Positions 27,308 to 36,735 of a stretch of 64,000 nucleotides of DNA are shown here, piece by piece. Origin of the DNA: Pseudonocardia sp. EC080619-01. GTDB taxonomy: Bacteria > Actinomycetota > Actinomycetes > Mycobacteriales > Pseudonocardiaceae. The notes beneath the pieces were generated by a model, which was given only the letters and a program-made list of their open reading frames with translations, was not told where the DNA came from and did not search any database. Position 1 is the stretch's first letter, and each line of letters opens with the position of its first letter. Where the stretch lies: NCBI RefSeq assembly GCF_001420995.1, contig NZ_CP012184.1, forward strand, positions 1,224,501 to 1,288,500, written 5' to 3'. Position numbers and translations under genes: made by a program.

Positions 27308-27669
27308 CAGAACGCCGCCGGGTAGTGGGTGAGCGTGGCAGGCCCACCGGGCGGCATCAGCACCGCGACGACGTCGAACCGGATCTCGGTCCACCCGAGC
27401 TGGTGGGCGCCCATCCAGGTCCGGGCCAGCCCGCGGATCCGGCGCATCTTGCGCGGCGTGACCGACTCGGCGGGTTCCCCGAACCGGGTGCCCGACCGGG
27501 TCTTCACCTCGCAGACGATCAGCCGGTGTTCCGGGTCGGTGGCGACGATGTCGAGCTCGCCGTCCTTGCACCGCCAGTTGCGGGCCAGCACGACCATGCC
27601 GTGTGCCCGTTCGAGGTACTCGGCGGCGGTGTCCTCACCGCGCCGGCCGAGCTCGTCCTTCGCAGCCAT
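27307..27669 (-). CDS. YraN family protein (UPF0102, nuclease-like fold)
   Basis: A 120-residue protein. GRRGEDTAAEYLER, the active-site-like GELDIVATDPEHRLIVCEVKTRSG (acidic residues plus E-x-K), and RFDVVAV identify UPF0102, which has a Holliday-junction-resolvase-like fold but no firmly known role. It heads the yraN-comM-dprA-xerC set, coupled to comM by TGATG. Confidence 0.92.
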   Translation of the reverse strand: MAAKDELGRRGEDTAAEYLERAHGMVVLARNWRCKDGELDIVATDPEHRLIVCEVKTRSGTRFGEPAESVTPRKMRRIRGLARTWMGAHQLGWTEIRFDVVAVLMPPGGPATLTHYPAAF

Positions 27670-27801
27670 GGATCCACGATCGGCCCGCGGCGGGGCGCGG
27701 GACCGGCGGATCGGGCCGCTGTGGACGGATTCCCCGCTTGGGGATCGGCACCGCCGGCCGCGGTCGCGGGCGGGGTCCGCCGTCGGTGGGGTCTGGCAGT
27801 C

Positions 27802-28125
27802 TCAGCCGGGGAAGGTGTCGCTGTCGGGAAGCCGCAGGTCGGGGGTGTCGAGCTCCTCGATGTTGACGTCCTTGAACGTCACCACCCGCACGTTCTTCAC
27901 GAACCGCGCAGGCCGGTACATGTCCCACACCCAGGCGTCCGACATGCGGACCTCGAAGTAGACCTCACCGTCGGCGTTCCGGGGGGCCACGTCGACGGAG
28001 TTGGCCAGGTAGAACCGCCGCTCCGTCTCCACCACGTAGGAGAACTGGGCGACGATGTCGCGGTACTCCTTGTAGAGCGTGAGCTCCATCTCGGTCTCGT
28101 ACTTCTCGAGATCCTCGGCGCTCAC
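27802..28125 (-). CDS. DUF2469 family protein
   Basis: A 107-residue protein, [25 protein letters not shown], with FYLANSVDV and [31 protein letters not shown]. It is a conserved actinobacterial protein (Rv2901c) of unknown function, always next to rnhB. GTG 28125 overlaps the rnhB stop as GTGA and has AGGAGGAG upstream. The sequence is strongly conserved and not basic, so it is unlikely to bind DNA by charge alone. Confidence 0.93.
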   Translation of the reverse strand: MSAEDLEKYETEMELTLYKEYRDIVAQFSYVVETERRFYLANSVDVAPRNADGEVYFEVRMSDAWVWDMYRPARFVKNVRVVTFKDVNIEELDTPDLRLPDSDTFPG

Positions 28126-28982
28126 CGGCCTGCTCCTCCTGTGACGGTCTCCATCGGTTCCCATCGGGCCGGCTCCACCTCACCGGTGTCGCCGAGCACC
28201 TCGTCGGGGTCGGTCTCATTGTGGACCAGCCCGCCCGGCACCTCGCGCCCGGCCACCGCGGCGACGTTCGCGAACGAGAACCGGTGCTCCGGGCACGGTC
28301 CGTGGGCGCGCAGCGCCCCCTCGTGCTCGGGTGTGTTGTACCCCTTGTGCACGGCGAACCCGTAGGCGGCGTGCTCGGCGTCCAGCTCGGTCATGATGCG
28401 GTCCCGGGTGACCTTCGCGAGCACCGACGCGGCCGCGATGCAGGCCGCGACCCGGTCGCCCTTCGGCACGGCCAGCGCCGGACGGCCGAACCCGCGGACG
28501 GCGAACCCGTCGGTGAGCACGTACCCGGGCGGGACGGTGGTCAGCGCGGCGACCGCCCGACGCATCCCCTCGATGTTCGCGATGTGCACGCCCCGGCGGT
28601 CCACCTCGGCGGGCGGGATCACGACCACCGCGAGGTCCAGCGCCCGCTTCCTGATGCGGCCGTACCAGTGCTCGCGGGCGGACGCCGTCAGCAGCTTGGA
28701 GTCGGTGAGCCCGTCGAGGGCCGCGGCATCGGCCGGGCGCAGCACGCAGGCGGCCACGACCAGCGGTCCGGCGCTGGCGCCGCGGCCCGCCTCGTCGACG
28801 CCGGCGACGGGGCCGAGGCCGTGGCGCTGCAGGACGGTCTGCAGGGTCCAGGTGCCGGCGTCGCGGACGATGGCGCGGGGCGGGCGCAGGCCGTCGGGCA
28901 GCACCCGCACCGGGCGTCGGCGACGGGCCGGCGCGCGGCGGGACACCGCGGCCGTACGGGCGCGGGCGGGGGGAACCGGCAC
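28122..28982 (-). CDS. rnhB: ribonuclease HII
   Basis: Removes ribonucleotides and RNA from RNA-DNA duplexes. Catalytic acids are in [16 protein letters not shown] (D and E), LTDSKLL and [11 protein letters not shown]. The C-terminal [26 protein letters not shown] block is typical. GTG 28982 (286 residues) is supported by GGGAG six bases upstream, giving a basic 45-residue N-terminal extension; a shorter start nearer IVRDAG is possible. The lepB stop is 11 bases upstream. Confidence 0.94.
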   Translation of the reverse strand: MPVPPARARTAAVSRRAPARRRRPVRVLPDGLRPPRAIVRDAGTWTLQTVLQRHGLGPVAGVDEAGRGASAGPLVVAACVLRPADAAALDGLTDSKLLTASAREHWYGRIRKRALDLAVVVIPPAEVDRRGVHIANIEGMRRAVAALTTVPPGYVLTDGFAVRGFGRPALAVPKGDRVAACIAAASVLAKVTRDRIMTELDAEHAAYGFAVHKGYNTPEHEGALRAHGPCPEHRFSFANVAAVAGREVPGGLVHNETDPDEVLGDTGEVEPARWEPMETVTGGAGR

Positions 28983-28993
28983 GGTGCTCCCGG

Positions 28994-31270
28994 TCAGGAT
29001 CTCCGGCGCCACCCGGTGGGGTGGCGCGTGTCGGGCAGGAATCGCTCGGCGTCGGCCCGGGCACGCAGGGTCCGTCGCCGACCGGCCGCGAGCGGCAGGG
29101 TCCCCATGATGCCGAGCGCGAGGGGCAGGCCGTCGGGCAGCCCCGGTGCGCCGGCCGCCTCGGCCGTCGTCTGGGGGTCGGACGAGCTCACCCAGCCGAA
29201 CCGGTCGAAGGGCAGCACGATCAGCCGCACCTTGCCGATGATGTTCTCCTCCGGGATCGGGCCGTGACCGGCCGCCCGGGAGTCGGCGGAGTTGTTCCGC
29301 GAGTCGCCCATCATCCAGTACTCGCCCTCGGGAACCGTGATCGGCCCGAACGGGATCTGCCGGGCCGGGCCGGCCTCGGGCAGGTAGTAGACGTAGGGCT
29401 CCTCGAGGGGCTGGCCGTCGACCATCACCTGGTTCAGCGCGTCGCAGCACGCGACCGTCTGGCCGCCGACGGCGATCACCCGCTTGACGAAGTCCTTCTC
29501 GTCGGGCGGGGCCACGCCGACCAGCGAGCCGAGCGTCTGCAGGCCCTTGACCAGAGGGTTCGCCGATCCTTCACCGGTGTAGGTCTCGCTGGCCCAGCCG
29601 TCGGTGCCGCGGAAGACCACGATGTCGCCCGGCGAGACGTCGGTGAAGTTGTAGGTGACCTTGTCGACGAGCACGCGGTCGTTGGTGCACCCGGTGCAGC
29701 CGTGCAGCGTCGTCTCCATCGACCCGGACGGGATCACATAGACCTTCGCCAGGAAGGTCTGGATCAGGACGGTCAGCAACAGCGCGACACCGGCCAGGAG
29801 CAGCAGCTCCTTCCAGAACGCGAGCTTCTGCTTCTCGCCGTCCGGGCCCTTCCCGAGCCCGGCCATCGCCGCGAGCTTCGCGCCGGCTCCGACGGGTCCG
29901 GAGCGCTTCCCCGCGCGCCGGCTCCTGTCGTCCACCTGCTCCGTACCGGCCTGCTCGGCGTCGTCGTCGAGGTCGTGCGGCGCCACGGTGCCGGTGGCCT
30001 CGTCCTGCGGCGAGAGGTCCGGCGGCGGTCCGGCGGCCCCCCTGCGGCGTCGCGACGGGCGCCGGAGCGTCTCGGTCGGGGGCGCCTGGTCGTGGAGGTC
30101 GTCGCCCTCCGCCGGGCCGGCGTCGTCAGCCGGGCCGTGGGGGCGCCGCGGGTCCCCGGCGGGACCGGGCGGCCGGACGGGCGCGGCGGGCCCGCCGTGG
30201 GCGGCGTCCACGCCGTACGGCGGCGGCGCCTGCGGTGCGGCGGGAGCGCGGCCGGGCGGCGGCGCGGCCGCGGGACCGCCCGGGCCGGGGCCGCGACGGG
30301 GCCCGGGGGCGGCCGGAGCCTCCGAGCCGGGGCGGCCCGGGGCCCATGCCGGTCCGGGAGCGCCCACGGGACCGTCGGGAGCGGCGCGACGGCGGGACGG
30401 CCGGGCGTCCTGTCCGGGAACGGGGCCGGCGCCGGATGGCGGACCGTCCTGGCGGAACGGGGCGCCGAGGCCGGCGCGTCCGCCGTGGCGGTCGTGCCGG
30501 GCGCCGCCGTCCTGGACGTTCGGGCCACCGGGGCGACCGTTGCGGTCACGGGGACGGCCGTCCGGGCCGCCGTGGCGTGCCGGATCGGCCTCGTACCCGG
30601 GGGCCCCGTAGCCGGCCGGACCACCGTTGCGTGCCGGCGAGCGGGGGGCATCGGCCGCTCCGTGCCTGCCGGTGGCCTCCGGGCCTCGGCGGTGGGAGCC
30701 GGTCCCGTTCGCCTCGAACTGTTCGGGTGCGCGGCGGTGCCCGCCGGTGCGGCCGGGGGGCGGCCGGCGGTCGTCGCCGGGCTGCCGGTCCGGAGGGGCC
30801 TCGTACGGCGGCGAGTCGCGCAGCCGGTCGGCATAGCGTGCCCGGAGGGAGTCCCCGCCGTCACCGTTCCCGTTGCTCTCCCGCCCGGGGCCCGCGTCGG
30901 CAGGGCCGTACGGGTCCGGCTCGGCGTACCCGTTGCGGGGCCCGCCGTGCCGGCCGGTCCGCTCGCCCGTCAGGTCCTCGTAGCCGTTGCGGTACCGGCG
31001 CCCGCGCGGGGCGTCGCCGGAGGTGTCCGCATCGGCCTCCGACGCGTGCCGGGTGCGTACACCGCGCGCCTCGGGCTCGGCCGCCCCGTCGTCCCCCGCG
31101 GGCGGGGCCCCGCTGTGCAGCGGGGTCCCGAGGAGCCAGTCCTGGTCCTCGGCGGCCGGGGGCGGGGACCCTTCGGGGGCCCGCCGCCGACCGGTGCGCT
31201 CGGGGGCGTCGCTGCCGCGATACCGCCGGGGGCGGGCCCGGCGGTCATCGGGGAGCTCGGGGAAGGCCAC
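28994..31270 (-). CDS. lepB: signal peptidase I with a very long disordered N-terminus
   Basis: Membrane serine protease that removes signal peptides of secreted proteins. The conserved domain starts with one membrane helix ([21 protein letters not shown]), then the nucleophile Ser517 ([10 protein letters not shown]), the general base Lys596 ([10 protein letters not shown]) and [11 protein letters not shown]. The C-terminus is polar instead of membrane-spanning. The first 480 or so residues are rich in Gly, Pro, Arg and Asp without a fold, roughly doubling the usual length. The same frame is open to ATG 31270 and ends just before rplS, so the extension looks genuine; internal starts cannot be excluded. 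The lepB-rnhB order is standard. Confidence 0.9.
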   Translation of the reverse strand: MAFPELPDDRRARPRRYRGSDAPERTGRRRAPEGSPPPAAEDQDWLLGTPLHSGAPPAGDDGAAEPEARGVRTRHASEADADTSGDAPRGRRYRNGYEDLTGERTGRHGGPRNGYAEPDPYGPADAGPGRESNGNGDGGDSLRARYADRLRDSPPYEAPPDRQPGDDRRPPPGRTGGHRRAPEQFEANGTGSHRRGPEATGRHGAADAPRSPARNGGPAGYGAPGYEADPARHGGPDGRPRDRNGRPGGPNVQDGGARHDRHGGRAGLGAPFRQDGPPSGAGPVPGQDARPSRRRAAPDGPVGAPGPAWAPGRPGSEAPAAPGPRRGPGPGGPAAAPPPGRAPAAPQAPPPYGVDAAHGGPAAPVRPPGPAGDPRRPHGPADDAGPAEGDDLHDQAPPTETLRRPSRRRRGAAGPPPDLSPQDEATGTVAPHDLDDDAEQAGTEQVDDRSRRAGKRSGPVGAGAKLAAMAGLGKGPDGEKQKLAFWKELLLLAGVALLLTVLIQTFLAKVYVIPSGSMETTLHGCTGCTNDRVLVDKVTYNFTDVSPGDIVVFRGTDGWASETYTGEGSANPLVKGLQTLGSLVGVAPPDEKDFVKRVIAVGGQTVACCDALNQVMVDGQPLEEPYVYYLPEAGPARQIPFGPITVPEGEYWMMGDSRNNSADSRAAGHGPIPEENIIGKVRLIVLPFDRFGWVSSSDPQTTAEAAGAPGLPDGLPLALGIMGTLPLAAGRRRTLRARADAERFLPDTRHPTGWRRRS

Positions 31271-31312
31271 GCGACGAGATTACGTCACCGGACCGTCACG
31301 ACGGGGTGACGG

Positions 31313-31672
31313 TCAGGACGCGGTCGGGGTCTCCCGGCGCTCCTTGATCTTCGCGGCCTTGCCGCGCAGGTCACGGAGGTAGTAGAGCTTCGCCCGGCGG
31401 ACGGCGCCGCGGGTGGCGACCTCGATCTTGTCGATGTTCGGCGTGTGCACCGGGAAGGTGCGCTCGACGCCGACGCCGAACGAGATCTTGCGGACGGTGA
31501 AGGTCTCGCGGGCGCCGGAGCCCTGGCGGCGGATGACCACGCCCTGGAAGACCTGGGTACGGGTGCGGTTGCCCTCGATGACCTTCACGTGCACCTTGAG
31601 GGTGTCGCCGGGCCGGAAGTCCGGGATGTCGGAGCGCAGGATCTCCGCGTCCAGTGCGTCCAGGGTGTTCAT
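31313..31672 (-). CDS. rplS: 50S ribosomal protein L19
   Basis: A 119-residue L19 at the 30S-50S interface. [38 protein letters not shown] and the signature [19 protein letters not shown] are diagnostic. ATG 31672 gives the normal length; the reading to 31840 is upstream leader. It lies downstream of trmD, as expected, though with a 331-base gap. Confidence 0.97.
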   Translation of the reverse strand: MNTLDALDAEILRSDIPDFRPGDTLKVHVKVIEGNRTRTQVFQGVVIRRQGSGARETFTVRKISFGVGVERTFPVHTPNIDKIEVATRGAVRRAKLYYLRDLRGKAAKIKERRETPTAS

Positions 31673-32003
31673 GTCGACGTCCGTCCTCGTGTGTCGTTCG
31701 TGCGGTTCATACGGTGCCGCCCCGGGTCGTTCCGGGGCTTTCTCCCGGGCCATCCGGGCCGTCCGCACCTGGTGGTGGGACGCTCGTCCGGATGGCGGGC
31801 TCCGGCGCGGCCGGCGCTCCCCGGGTCGACCGGGTGGCACACGGGACCGTCACCGGGCACCGCACACGGCGCTGGCAACCCGTCCATAGTGCCAGACGGC
31901 CCGATCGGCCCGGACACCCGGTGGCCGGTCCGTCCGCGGGTCCGACGCTCCGGAGCCCGGGGACCGGAAGCCCACCCGGTGCGGCGCGGGCCGCCGGGGC
32001 CGG
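31673..32003. other. gap between trmD and rplS
   Basis: A 331-base non-coding stretch. It must hold the rplS leader and probably its own promoter, because trmD and rplS are usually much closer. I see several short GC-rich inverted repeats near the trmD stop (around 31990-32025) but none strong enough to call. No RNA gene is evident. Confidence 0.4.
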
Positions 32004-32771
32004 TCAGCCGGTCGGCGCCCCGTCCTCGTCGGTGCGCCCGGCGGCCAGTGCGGCGCGGTCGGCGGCGTCGAGCGCGCCGTCGGGGAATGCCTCGAGCAGG
32101 TCGGGGCGCCGGTCGCGGGTGCGTTCCAGAGCCCGGTCGCGGCGCCAGCGCTCGATCGCGGCGTGGTTGCCGCTGCGCAGGACGTCCGGCACGGCGAGCC
32201 CGCGCCACGTCTCGGGACGGGTGTAGGACGGCCCCTCGAGCAGCCCGTCGGAGAACGAGTCCTCCTCGGCCGAGCGCGGGTTGCCGAGCACCCCCGGCAG
32301 CAACCGGGCGACGGCCTCGACCATCACGAGGACCGCGACCTCGCCGCCGACCAGCACGTAGTCACCGATCGACACCTCGTCGACCCGGGTCCCGCGGGCC
32401 CGCGCGTCGAGCAGCACCCGCTCGTCGATGCCCTCGTAGCGGCCGCAGGCGAACACGAGGCGCTGGTCGGCGGACCAGGCGCGCGCGGTCTCCTGGGTGA
32501 AGGGCCGGCCGGCCGGGGTCGGGACGACCAGCCGGGCCGGCGGACCGGCGAGCACCTCGTCGAGCGCGTCGCCCCAGACCTGCGGCCGCATGACCATCCC
32601 CGGCCCGCCGCCGTAGGGCGAGTCGTCGACGGCCTGGTGGACGTCGTGGGTCCAGCGACGCAGGTCGTGCACCCCGACCTCGAGCAGGCCGCGCTCGATC
32701 GCCCGCCCCAGCAGTGCCTCGCGCAACGGTTCGAGGTAGGAGGGGAAGATGGTGACGACGTCGATCCGCAC
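32004..32771 (-). CDS. trmD: tRNA (guanine37-N1)-methyltransferase
   Basis: A 255-residue SPOUT-family enzyme that methylates G37 of tRNAs with G36 to prevent frameshifting. [35 protein letters not shown], the trefoil-knot region ([14 protein letters not shown] and [32 protein letters not shown]) and the C-terminal [29 protein letters not shown] are all present. Start is GTG 32771. Only 50 bases separate it from a divergent mgtC-like gene, and it is separated from rimM, its usual upstream partner, by an inserted module. Confidence 0.97.
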   Translation of the reverse strand: MRIDVVTIFPSYLEPLREALLGRAIERGLLEVGVHDLRRWTHDVHQAVDDSPYGGGPGMVMRPQVWGDALDEVLAGPPARLVVPTPAGRPFTQETARAWSADQRLVFACGRYEGIDERVLLDARARGTRVDEVSIGDYVLVGGEVAVLVMVEAVARLLPGVLGNPRSAEEDSFSDGLLEGPSYTRPETWRGLAVPDVLRSGNHAAIERWRRDRALERTRDRRPDLLEAFPDGALDAADRAALAAGRTDEDGAPTG

Positions 32772-32821
32772 GCGGCGGATCGTCGCAGCCCCGCATTCCC
32801 GGACGACGAGGGAGGTCGGCA

Positions 32822-33607
32822 GTGCCGGACGGCTGGTCGGGTCCGCTGTGGTCCACCGCGGCCCAGTGGGACCTCCTACCCCCGGTCCTGCTCGCCCTGG
32901 TCCTGACGACGGCCATCGGCCTGGAGCGCGAGGCGGGGGCCAAGAGCGCCGGCCTGCGGACGCACGTGCTCGTCGGCGTGGGTGCGGCCGTGTTCATGGT
33001 GATCTCGAAGTACGGCTTCGCGGACCTGCTGGCGACCGAGCACGTCGCGCTGGACCCGTCCCGGATCGCGGCGCAGATCGTCTCCGGGATCGGGTTCATC
33101 GGCGCCGGGCTGATCTTCGTCCGGCAGGACGTCGTGCGGGGCCTCACGACCGCCGCCACGATCTGGCTCGCCGCCGCGGTCGGCACCGCCTGCGGGGCGG
33201 GACTGCCGTTGCTCGCCGTGCTCGCGACCGCGGCCCACTTCCTCGTGACCCGCGGGCTGCAGCCGCTCGCCCGGGCGGTCCGGCGCCGCCGTCGCCGTCC
33301 GCCGGTGCTGCGCATCCGCTACGACGACGGCCTGGGCGTGCTCCGCGGGGTCCTCGAACGCTGCACCGACGCCGGGTTTTCCGTGGCCGGGGTGTCCGTG
33401 CACCGCGGGTCGGTCACCGGCGACGGCGGCCGGGTCGCCGCGCTCACGCTGCGCCTGGACGGGCGGGGCGACCTGAACTCGCTGGCCGCGACGCTCGCCG
33501 AGACGGCCGGTGTGCGGTCGGCCGAGACCCGGGTCGACCCGACGGAGGACCCGGACGACCCGGCCGACGACACCGCCGGCGACCCGTTGGACGAGTACCG
33601 GGCCTGA
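32822..33607 (+). CDS. MgtC/SapB family membrane protein
   Basis: A 261-residue protein. The N-terminal membrane domain has [36 protein letters not shown], then [19 protein letters not shown] and [17 protein letters not shown], the MgtC signature. A basic linker RRRRRRP leads to a C-terminal ACT-like domain ([20 protein letters not shown]). In known cases MgtC proteins limit F1F0 ATPase activity and support growth at low magnesium. It is divergent from trmD with GAGGGAGG upstream of GTG 32822, and convergent with the Clp-N gene. Confidence 0.92.
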   Translation: MPDGWSGPLWSTAAQWDLLPPVLLALVLTTAIGLEREAGAKSAGLRTHVLVGVGAAVFMVISKYGFADLLATEHVALDPSRIAAQIVSGIGFIGAGLIFVRQDVVRGLTTAATIWLAAAVGTACGAGLPLLAVLATAAHFLVTRGLQPLARAVRRRRRRPPVLRIRYDDGLGVLRGVLERCTDAGFSVAGVSVHRGSVTGDGGRVAALTLRLDGRGDLNSLAATLAETAGVRSAETRVDPTEDPDDPADDTAGDPLDEYRA

Positions 33608-33633
33608 CGGGCGGCCGGATCCACGGGTGGCGG

Positions 33634-34176
33634 TCAGCCCGCCCGGCGGCCGGGGCGCTCGGCGACCGTCCGCCGCGTCCCCTGCAGGGTCACGCCCCGT
33701 CCCTGGAGGACCCGCGACGCCGCGTGACCGGGATGCAGCAACCCCAGCAGCAGGTGCTCGGTGCCGATGTGCCGGTCCCCCAGGCGGATCGCCTCCCGCA
33801 GCGCGAGCTCCAGGGCCTTCTTCGTGAGCCGGTCGAACGGGACGTGCCCGGTGAACCACCGTCCGCGGCGCCCGCCGGTCCGGTCCAGGGCGCCCGGGCC
33901 GAAGGACTCTTCCGCGGCCCGGCGAACCTCGTCGAGGTCGATGCCGAGGGTGGCGAGGGCGTCGGCGTCGTCCGGCCGGGCGCGGGCCAGGTCGTGGTCG
34001 ACCTCCGCCGCACCGACGCCGGCAGCACGCAGCAGCTCCTCCCCCGGCGTCCCCGGGCAGCGCAGGATCCCCAGCAGCAGGTGCTCCGGGCCGATCCGGT
34101 CGGCGTGGCGCCCCCGCGCCTCCTCCTGGGCGACGACGACGGCACGCCGGGCCGGGTCGGTGAACCTCTCGAACAC
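33634..34176 (-). CDS. Clp N-terminal-domain protein without ATPase domains
   Basis: A 180-residue protein with two Clp_N repeats: MFERFTDPARRAVVVAQEEARG with PEHLLLGILRCPG, and FDRLTKKALELALREAIRLGDRHIGTEHLLLGLL. These match the substrate/adaptor-binding N-terminal domain of ClpC, but there is no AAA+ module, so it cannot unfold proteins itself. It may be an adaptor or a decoy for ClpC substrates. It lies 24 bases downstream of a small HTH gene in what looks like a two-gene operon. Confidence 0.9.
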   Translation of the reverse strand: MFERFTDPARRAVVVAQEEARGRHADRIGPEHLLLGILRCPGTPGEELLRAAGVGAAEVDHDLARARPDDADALATLGIDLDEVRRAAEESFGPGALDRTGGRRGRWFTGHVPFDRLTKKALELALREAIRLGDRHIGTEHLLLGLLHPGHAASRVLQGRGVTLQGTRRTVAERPGRRAG

Positions 34177-34200
34177 GTGCTCTCCCCTCGTCGCGGGCCG

Positions 34201-34416
34201 CTACAGCCCGAGCCGGCGGTACTTCTTGTGCACCGCCTGGCGACTGATCCGGAGCGCGTCGGCGATCTGCTGCCAGGACCAGCCCTGGTCCCGTGCACTG
34301 GTCACCTGCAGCTCCTCCAGGGACTCCTGCAGGCCGCGCAGGGCCGCCACCGCCGCCAGGCCGACGGCCGGGTCCTTGCTGGACGCCGCCGCGGCCACCG
34401 CCGTCGCATCGCTCAT
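34201..34416 (-). CDS. small helix-turn-helix DNA-binding protein
   Basis: A 71-residue protein, MSDATAVAAAASSKDPAVGL, an amphipathic helix (AALRGLQESLEELQVTSARDQG), then a helix-turn-helix WSWQQIADALRISRQAVHKKYRRLGL at the C-terminus. The recognition helix is SRQAVHKKYRR. ATG 34416 is preceded by no Shine-Dalgarno but sits seven bases from a -10 element, so the mRNA is probably leaderless. Two palindromes with the same half-site overlap its promoter, suggesting autoregulation. It stops 24 bases before the Clp-N gene. Confidence 0.88.
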   Translation of the reverse strand: MSDATAVAAAASSKDPAVGLAAVAALRGLQESLEELQVTSARDQGWSWQQIADALRISRQAVHKKYRRLGL

Positions 34417-34419
34417 GCC

Positions 34420-34469
34420 TGTCAACATAGGTTGACATCGACGCGCTGTCAACCGACGTTGACAGCGCG
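34420..34469 (-). promoter_or_regulatory. leaderless promoter overlapped by two matching palindromes
   Basis: On the minus strand, TTGACA (34447-34452) and TATGTT (34424-34429) are 17 bases apart, a textbook sigma70 spacing, and the ATG at 34416 follows the -10 by seven bases. Palindrome A (34420-34437) has half-sites TGTCAAC and GTTGACA with a 4-base spacer. Palindrome B (34442-34469) has 12-base half-sites CGCGCTGTCAAC and GTTGACAGCGCG with the same 4-base spacer. Centres are 27 bases apart. The shared core suggests one regulator binds both; palindrome B could also end rimM transcription. Confidence 0.8.
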
Positions 34470-34516
34470 GCCACGGAAGAGGCCCGGCGTCGTGCGGCGC
34501 CGGGCCTCACCGGTGC

Positions 34517-35080
34517 TCACTCCTCGGGGTCGAGCAGCCCCTCGGGCGGATCGAGGACGACCCGGCCGCCCTCGAGATCGACCTCCGGCACGATCTCGCC
34601 GACGAACGGGACCATCGCCTCGTGCCCGGCGGGCCGGGTCACGACCAGCAGCGATCCCCCGGGACCGTGCACCACGTCGGTGATCGTCCCGGCCGGCGTC
34701 CCGTCGGTCAGCTCGGCCCGCAGGCCGGTGAGCCGGTGGACGTGGAACTCCTCCGGGTCGTCGGGCTCGGCGAGCTCCGTCGTCGGCAGCAGCAGCTGCA
34801 CGCCACGGAGCTCCTCGGCCCCGTCACGGTCGCCGACACCCTCGAACAGGACGAGCCAGCGCCCGGAGTGCGCGCGGGAGGTGGCCACCGTGAGGGGCCC
34901 CGGCCCGCTCCCCCGCCGGCGGCTGCCGTGCAGGACCGCTCCGGGGGCGAACCGCTCCTCCGGGGAGTCGGTCCGCGACTCGACGACGACCTCGCCGCGC
35001 AGACCGTGCACACGCACGACGACGCCGACCAGGACCTGGTCCCGGCCGGCGTCGCTGGTGCGTGGGTTGCTGCTGGTCAC
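34517..35080 (-). CDS. rimM: ribosome maturation factor RimM
   Basis: A 187-residue 30S assembly factor that binds S19. The N-terminal VLVGVVVRVHGLRGEVVVESRTD and the C-terminal PRC-barrel (GLRAELTDGTPAGTITDVVHGPGGSLLVV, then MVPFVGEIVPEVD) are clear. GTG 35080 overlaps the khpA stop as GTGA. The usual next gene, trmD, is displaced 1.7 kb by the mgtC/Clp-N/HTH insert. Confidence 0.95.
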   Translation of the reverse strand: MTSSNPRTSDAGRDQVLVGVVVRVHGLRGEVVVESRTDSPEERFAPGAVLHGSRRRGSGPGPLTVATSRAHSGRWLVLFEGVGDRDGAEELRGVQLLLPTTELAEPDDPEEFHVHRLTGLRAELTDGTPAGTITDVVHGPGGSLLVVTRPAGHEAMVPFVGEIVPEVDLEGGRVVLDPPEGLLDPEE

Positions 35081-35316
35081 CGGTCGGTGTCGACGACGTC
35101 GACCCGCACCCCGCGGCCGCCCACTCCGCCGATCACGTTGCGCAGGGCGGTGGCGGTGCGGCCACCACGGCCGATCACCTTGCCCAGGTCGTCGGGGTGC
35201 ACCCGGACCTCCAGGATCCGCCCACGACGGCCGGTGACCAGGTCCACCCGGACGTCGTCGGGGTGGTCGACGATGCCGCGCACGAGGTGCTCGAGCGCGT
35301 CCGCCAGGAGGGGCAC
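35077..35316 (-). CDS. khpA: KH-domain RNA-binding protein KhpA
   Basis: A 79-residue protein with a single KH domain, GKVIGRGGR (GxxG loop) near residue 45, and [24 protein letters not shown] before it. The family binds RNA together with KhpB and lies between rpsP and rimM in most Gram-positive bacteria. GTG 35316 is the only plausible start, with no clear Shine-Dalgarno. The rpsP frame runs over the first 142 bases of the gene. It is coupled to rimM by GTGA. Confidence 0.93.
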   Translation of the reverse strand: MPLLADALEHLVRGIVDHPDDVRVDLVTGRRGRILEVRVHPDDLGKVIGRGGRTATALRNVIGGVGGRGVRVDVVDTDR

Positions 35317-35810
35317 GACTCGGCGGCAGGCGCGTCGGCGTCCTTGGTGGCGTCGACGACGTCGTCGCTCTTGGTGGCGGCCTCGGCCGGGGCGTCGTCC
35401 GCGGTCTTGCCGACGCGGTCGCCGCCGCCCTTCTTCTTCGGGGTGGTGGCCGGGGTGCTCGGCTCGTCGTTGGCCTGGGCCAGCGCCTGCTGGAAGCGGG
35501 CCAGCTTGTCGGCCTTCTCCGCCTGCGGCTTCAGGGTGCCCTCGGTGCCCGGCAGACCCTTGAACTTCTGCCAGTCACCGGTGATCTCGAGCAGGTTCTG
35601 CACCGTCTCGGTCGGCAGCGCGCCGACACCCAGCCAGTACTGCGCCCGCTCCGAGTCGATCTCGATGAGGCTCGGCTCGTTCTTCGGGTGGTACTTGCCG
35701 ATGGTCTCGATGGCCCGGCCGTTCCGCCGCGTACGGGAGTCCGCGACGACGACGCGGTAGTACGGCTGACGGATCTTGCCCAGACGCATCAGCTTGATCT
35801 TGACGGCCAC
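35175..35810 (-). CDS. rpsP: 30S ribosomal protein S16 with overlapping C-terminus
   Basis: The S16 core is clear: [42 protein letters not shown], then [26 protein letters not shown]. An Ala/Lys/Asp-rich tail typical of actinobacteria continues to about AAES near residue 165. There the frame has no stop and goes on for about 46 more residues of different composition ([12 protein letters not shown]) out of frame inside khpA. A stop at the AAES position, with overlap to khpA, would be normal, so the last part may reflect a small deletion or sequence error near 35315-35320. Confidence 0.95.
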   Translation of the reverse strand: MAVKIKLMRLGKIRQPYYRVVVADSRTRRNGRAIETIGKYHPKNEPSLIEIDSERAQYWLGVGALPTETVQNLLEITGDWQKFKGLPGTEGTLKPQAEKADKLARFQQALAQANDEPSTPATTPKKKGGGDRVGKTADDAPAEAATKSDDVVDATKDADAPAAESCPSWRTRSSTSCAASSTTPTTSGWTWSPAVVGGSWRSGCTPTTWAR

Positions 35811-35958
35811 GCTGTGGTGCTCCTCGCGAATGTCGATTCGTGCTGCGATGAGTCAGCTGGTGCTCGCGTGGGGTACGGGCTCGCTCACTCGAAGGTCATC
35901 GGCCGTGGCTGGTAGAGGGCCGGCCACGGGCCCGATCGACCATTCTGCCAGACGGCCG

Positions 35959-36735
35959 TCAGACGGCAGGGACGACCCCGACCAGCATGAGCGCGAGCGC
36001 CAGTCCGGGCAGGAAGTTGTTCACCGCGTGCGCGACCACACCCGCGGTCAGCCGCCCGGTGAGCAGCCGTGCGACGCCCAGCGGCAGCGTCACCACGAAC
36101 AGCAGCGGCGCCCGCAGGAGCTCCAGGTGGGCGACGGCGAAGACGGCGGTGGTCACCAGGAACACCACCCAGCGGTTGGCGACCCACTTCGCCACGGCGT
36201 TCCACAGCAGCCCGCGGTAGACGATCTCCTCGCAGACCGGGGCGATCACCACGATGCCGAACATGACGGCGAGCGCGACCGGCCAGGTCGTCCGGATCCC
36301 CTCGAACGCGACGCCGACCGACGTCGTGAGGTCCGGACCGACCAGGTAGAGGTAGCCGAAGGCGGCCGGGACGGTGACGAACAGCCCGGCGATCCCGATC
36401 AGCAGCCCGGCCCCGACGTCCTCCCAGCGGAACCGCAGCCCCAGGTCGGCGACCGGACCGTCGCCCCGCCAGAGCGTCCAGCCGATGCAGGTCAGCGCGG
36501 CGAGCACGGTCGGGACCGCGATCGCGAGCAGCACCTCGCCGGCGGAGTCGACGTCGATCGCCAGCCCGACCAGGGCCGACGAGCCGAGGAACACCGCCTC
36601 GACGACCAGGAACGCCCACAGCCCCCACCGCACCCGCGGCGTCGGGGACGGGTCGAGGCCGAACGCACCGGCCTGCGGCCGGTAGGCGCCGGAGAAGCCT
36701 GCGGGACCGCCCGGCGGCCCGGGCGTGGAGGTCAT
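35959..36735 (-). CDS. CPBP-family intramembrane metalloprotease
   Basis: A 258-residue membrane protein with a proline-rich cytosolic N-terminus and about eight helices. The three CPBP (Abi) motifs are present: E169-E170-x-x-x-R174 (CEEIVYRG), H203 (FAVAHLEL) and H236-x-x-x-N240 (AHAVNN). These form the metal site of Rce1-like proteases. Its substrates are unknown; bacterial members serve bacteriocin immunity or membrane homeostasis. ATG 36735 overlaps the amidohydrolase stop (ATGA). Confidence 0.92.
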   Translation of the reverse strand: MTSTPGPPGGPAGFSGAYRPQAGAFGLDPSPTPRVRWGLWAFLVVEAVFLGSSALVGLAIDVDSAGEVLLAIAVPTVLAALTCIGWTLWRGDGPVADLGLRFRWEDVGAGLLIGIAGLFVTVPAAFGYLYLVGPDLTTSVGVAFEGIRTTWPVALAVMFGIVVIAPVCEEIVYRGLLWNAVAKWVANRWVVFLVTTAVFAVAHLELLRAPLLFVVTLPLGVARLLTGRLTAGVVAHAVNNFLPGLALALMLVGVVPAV

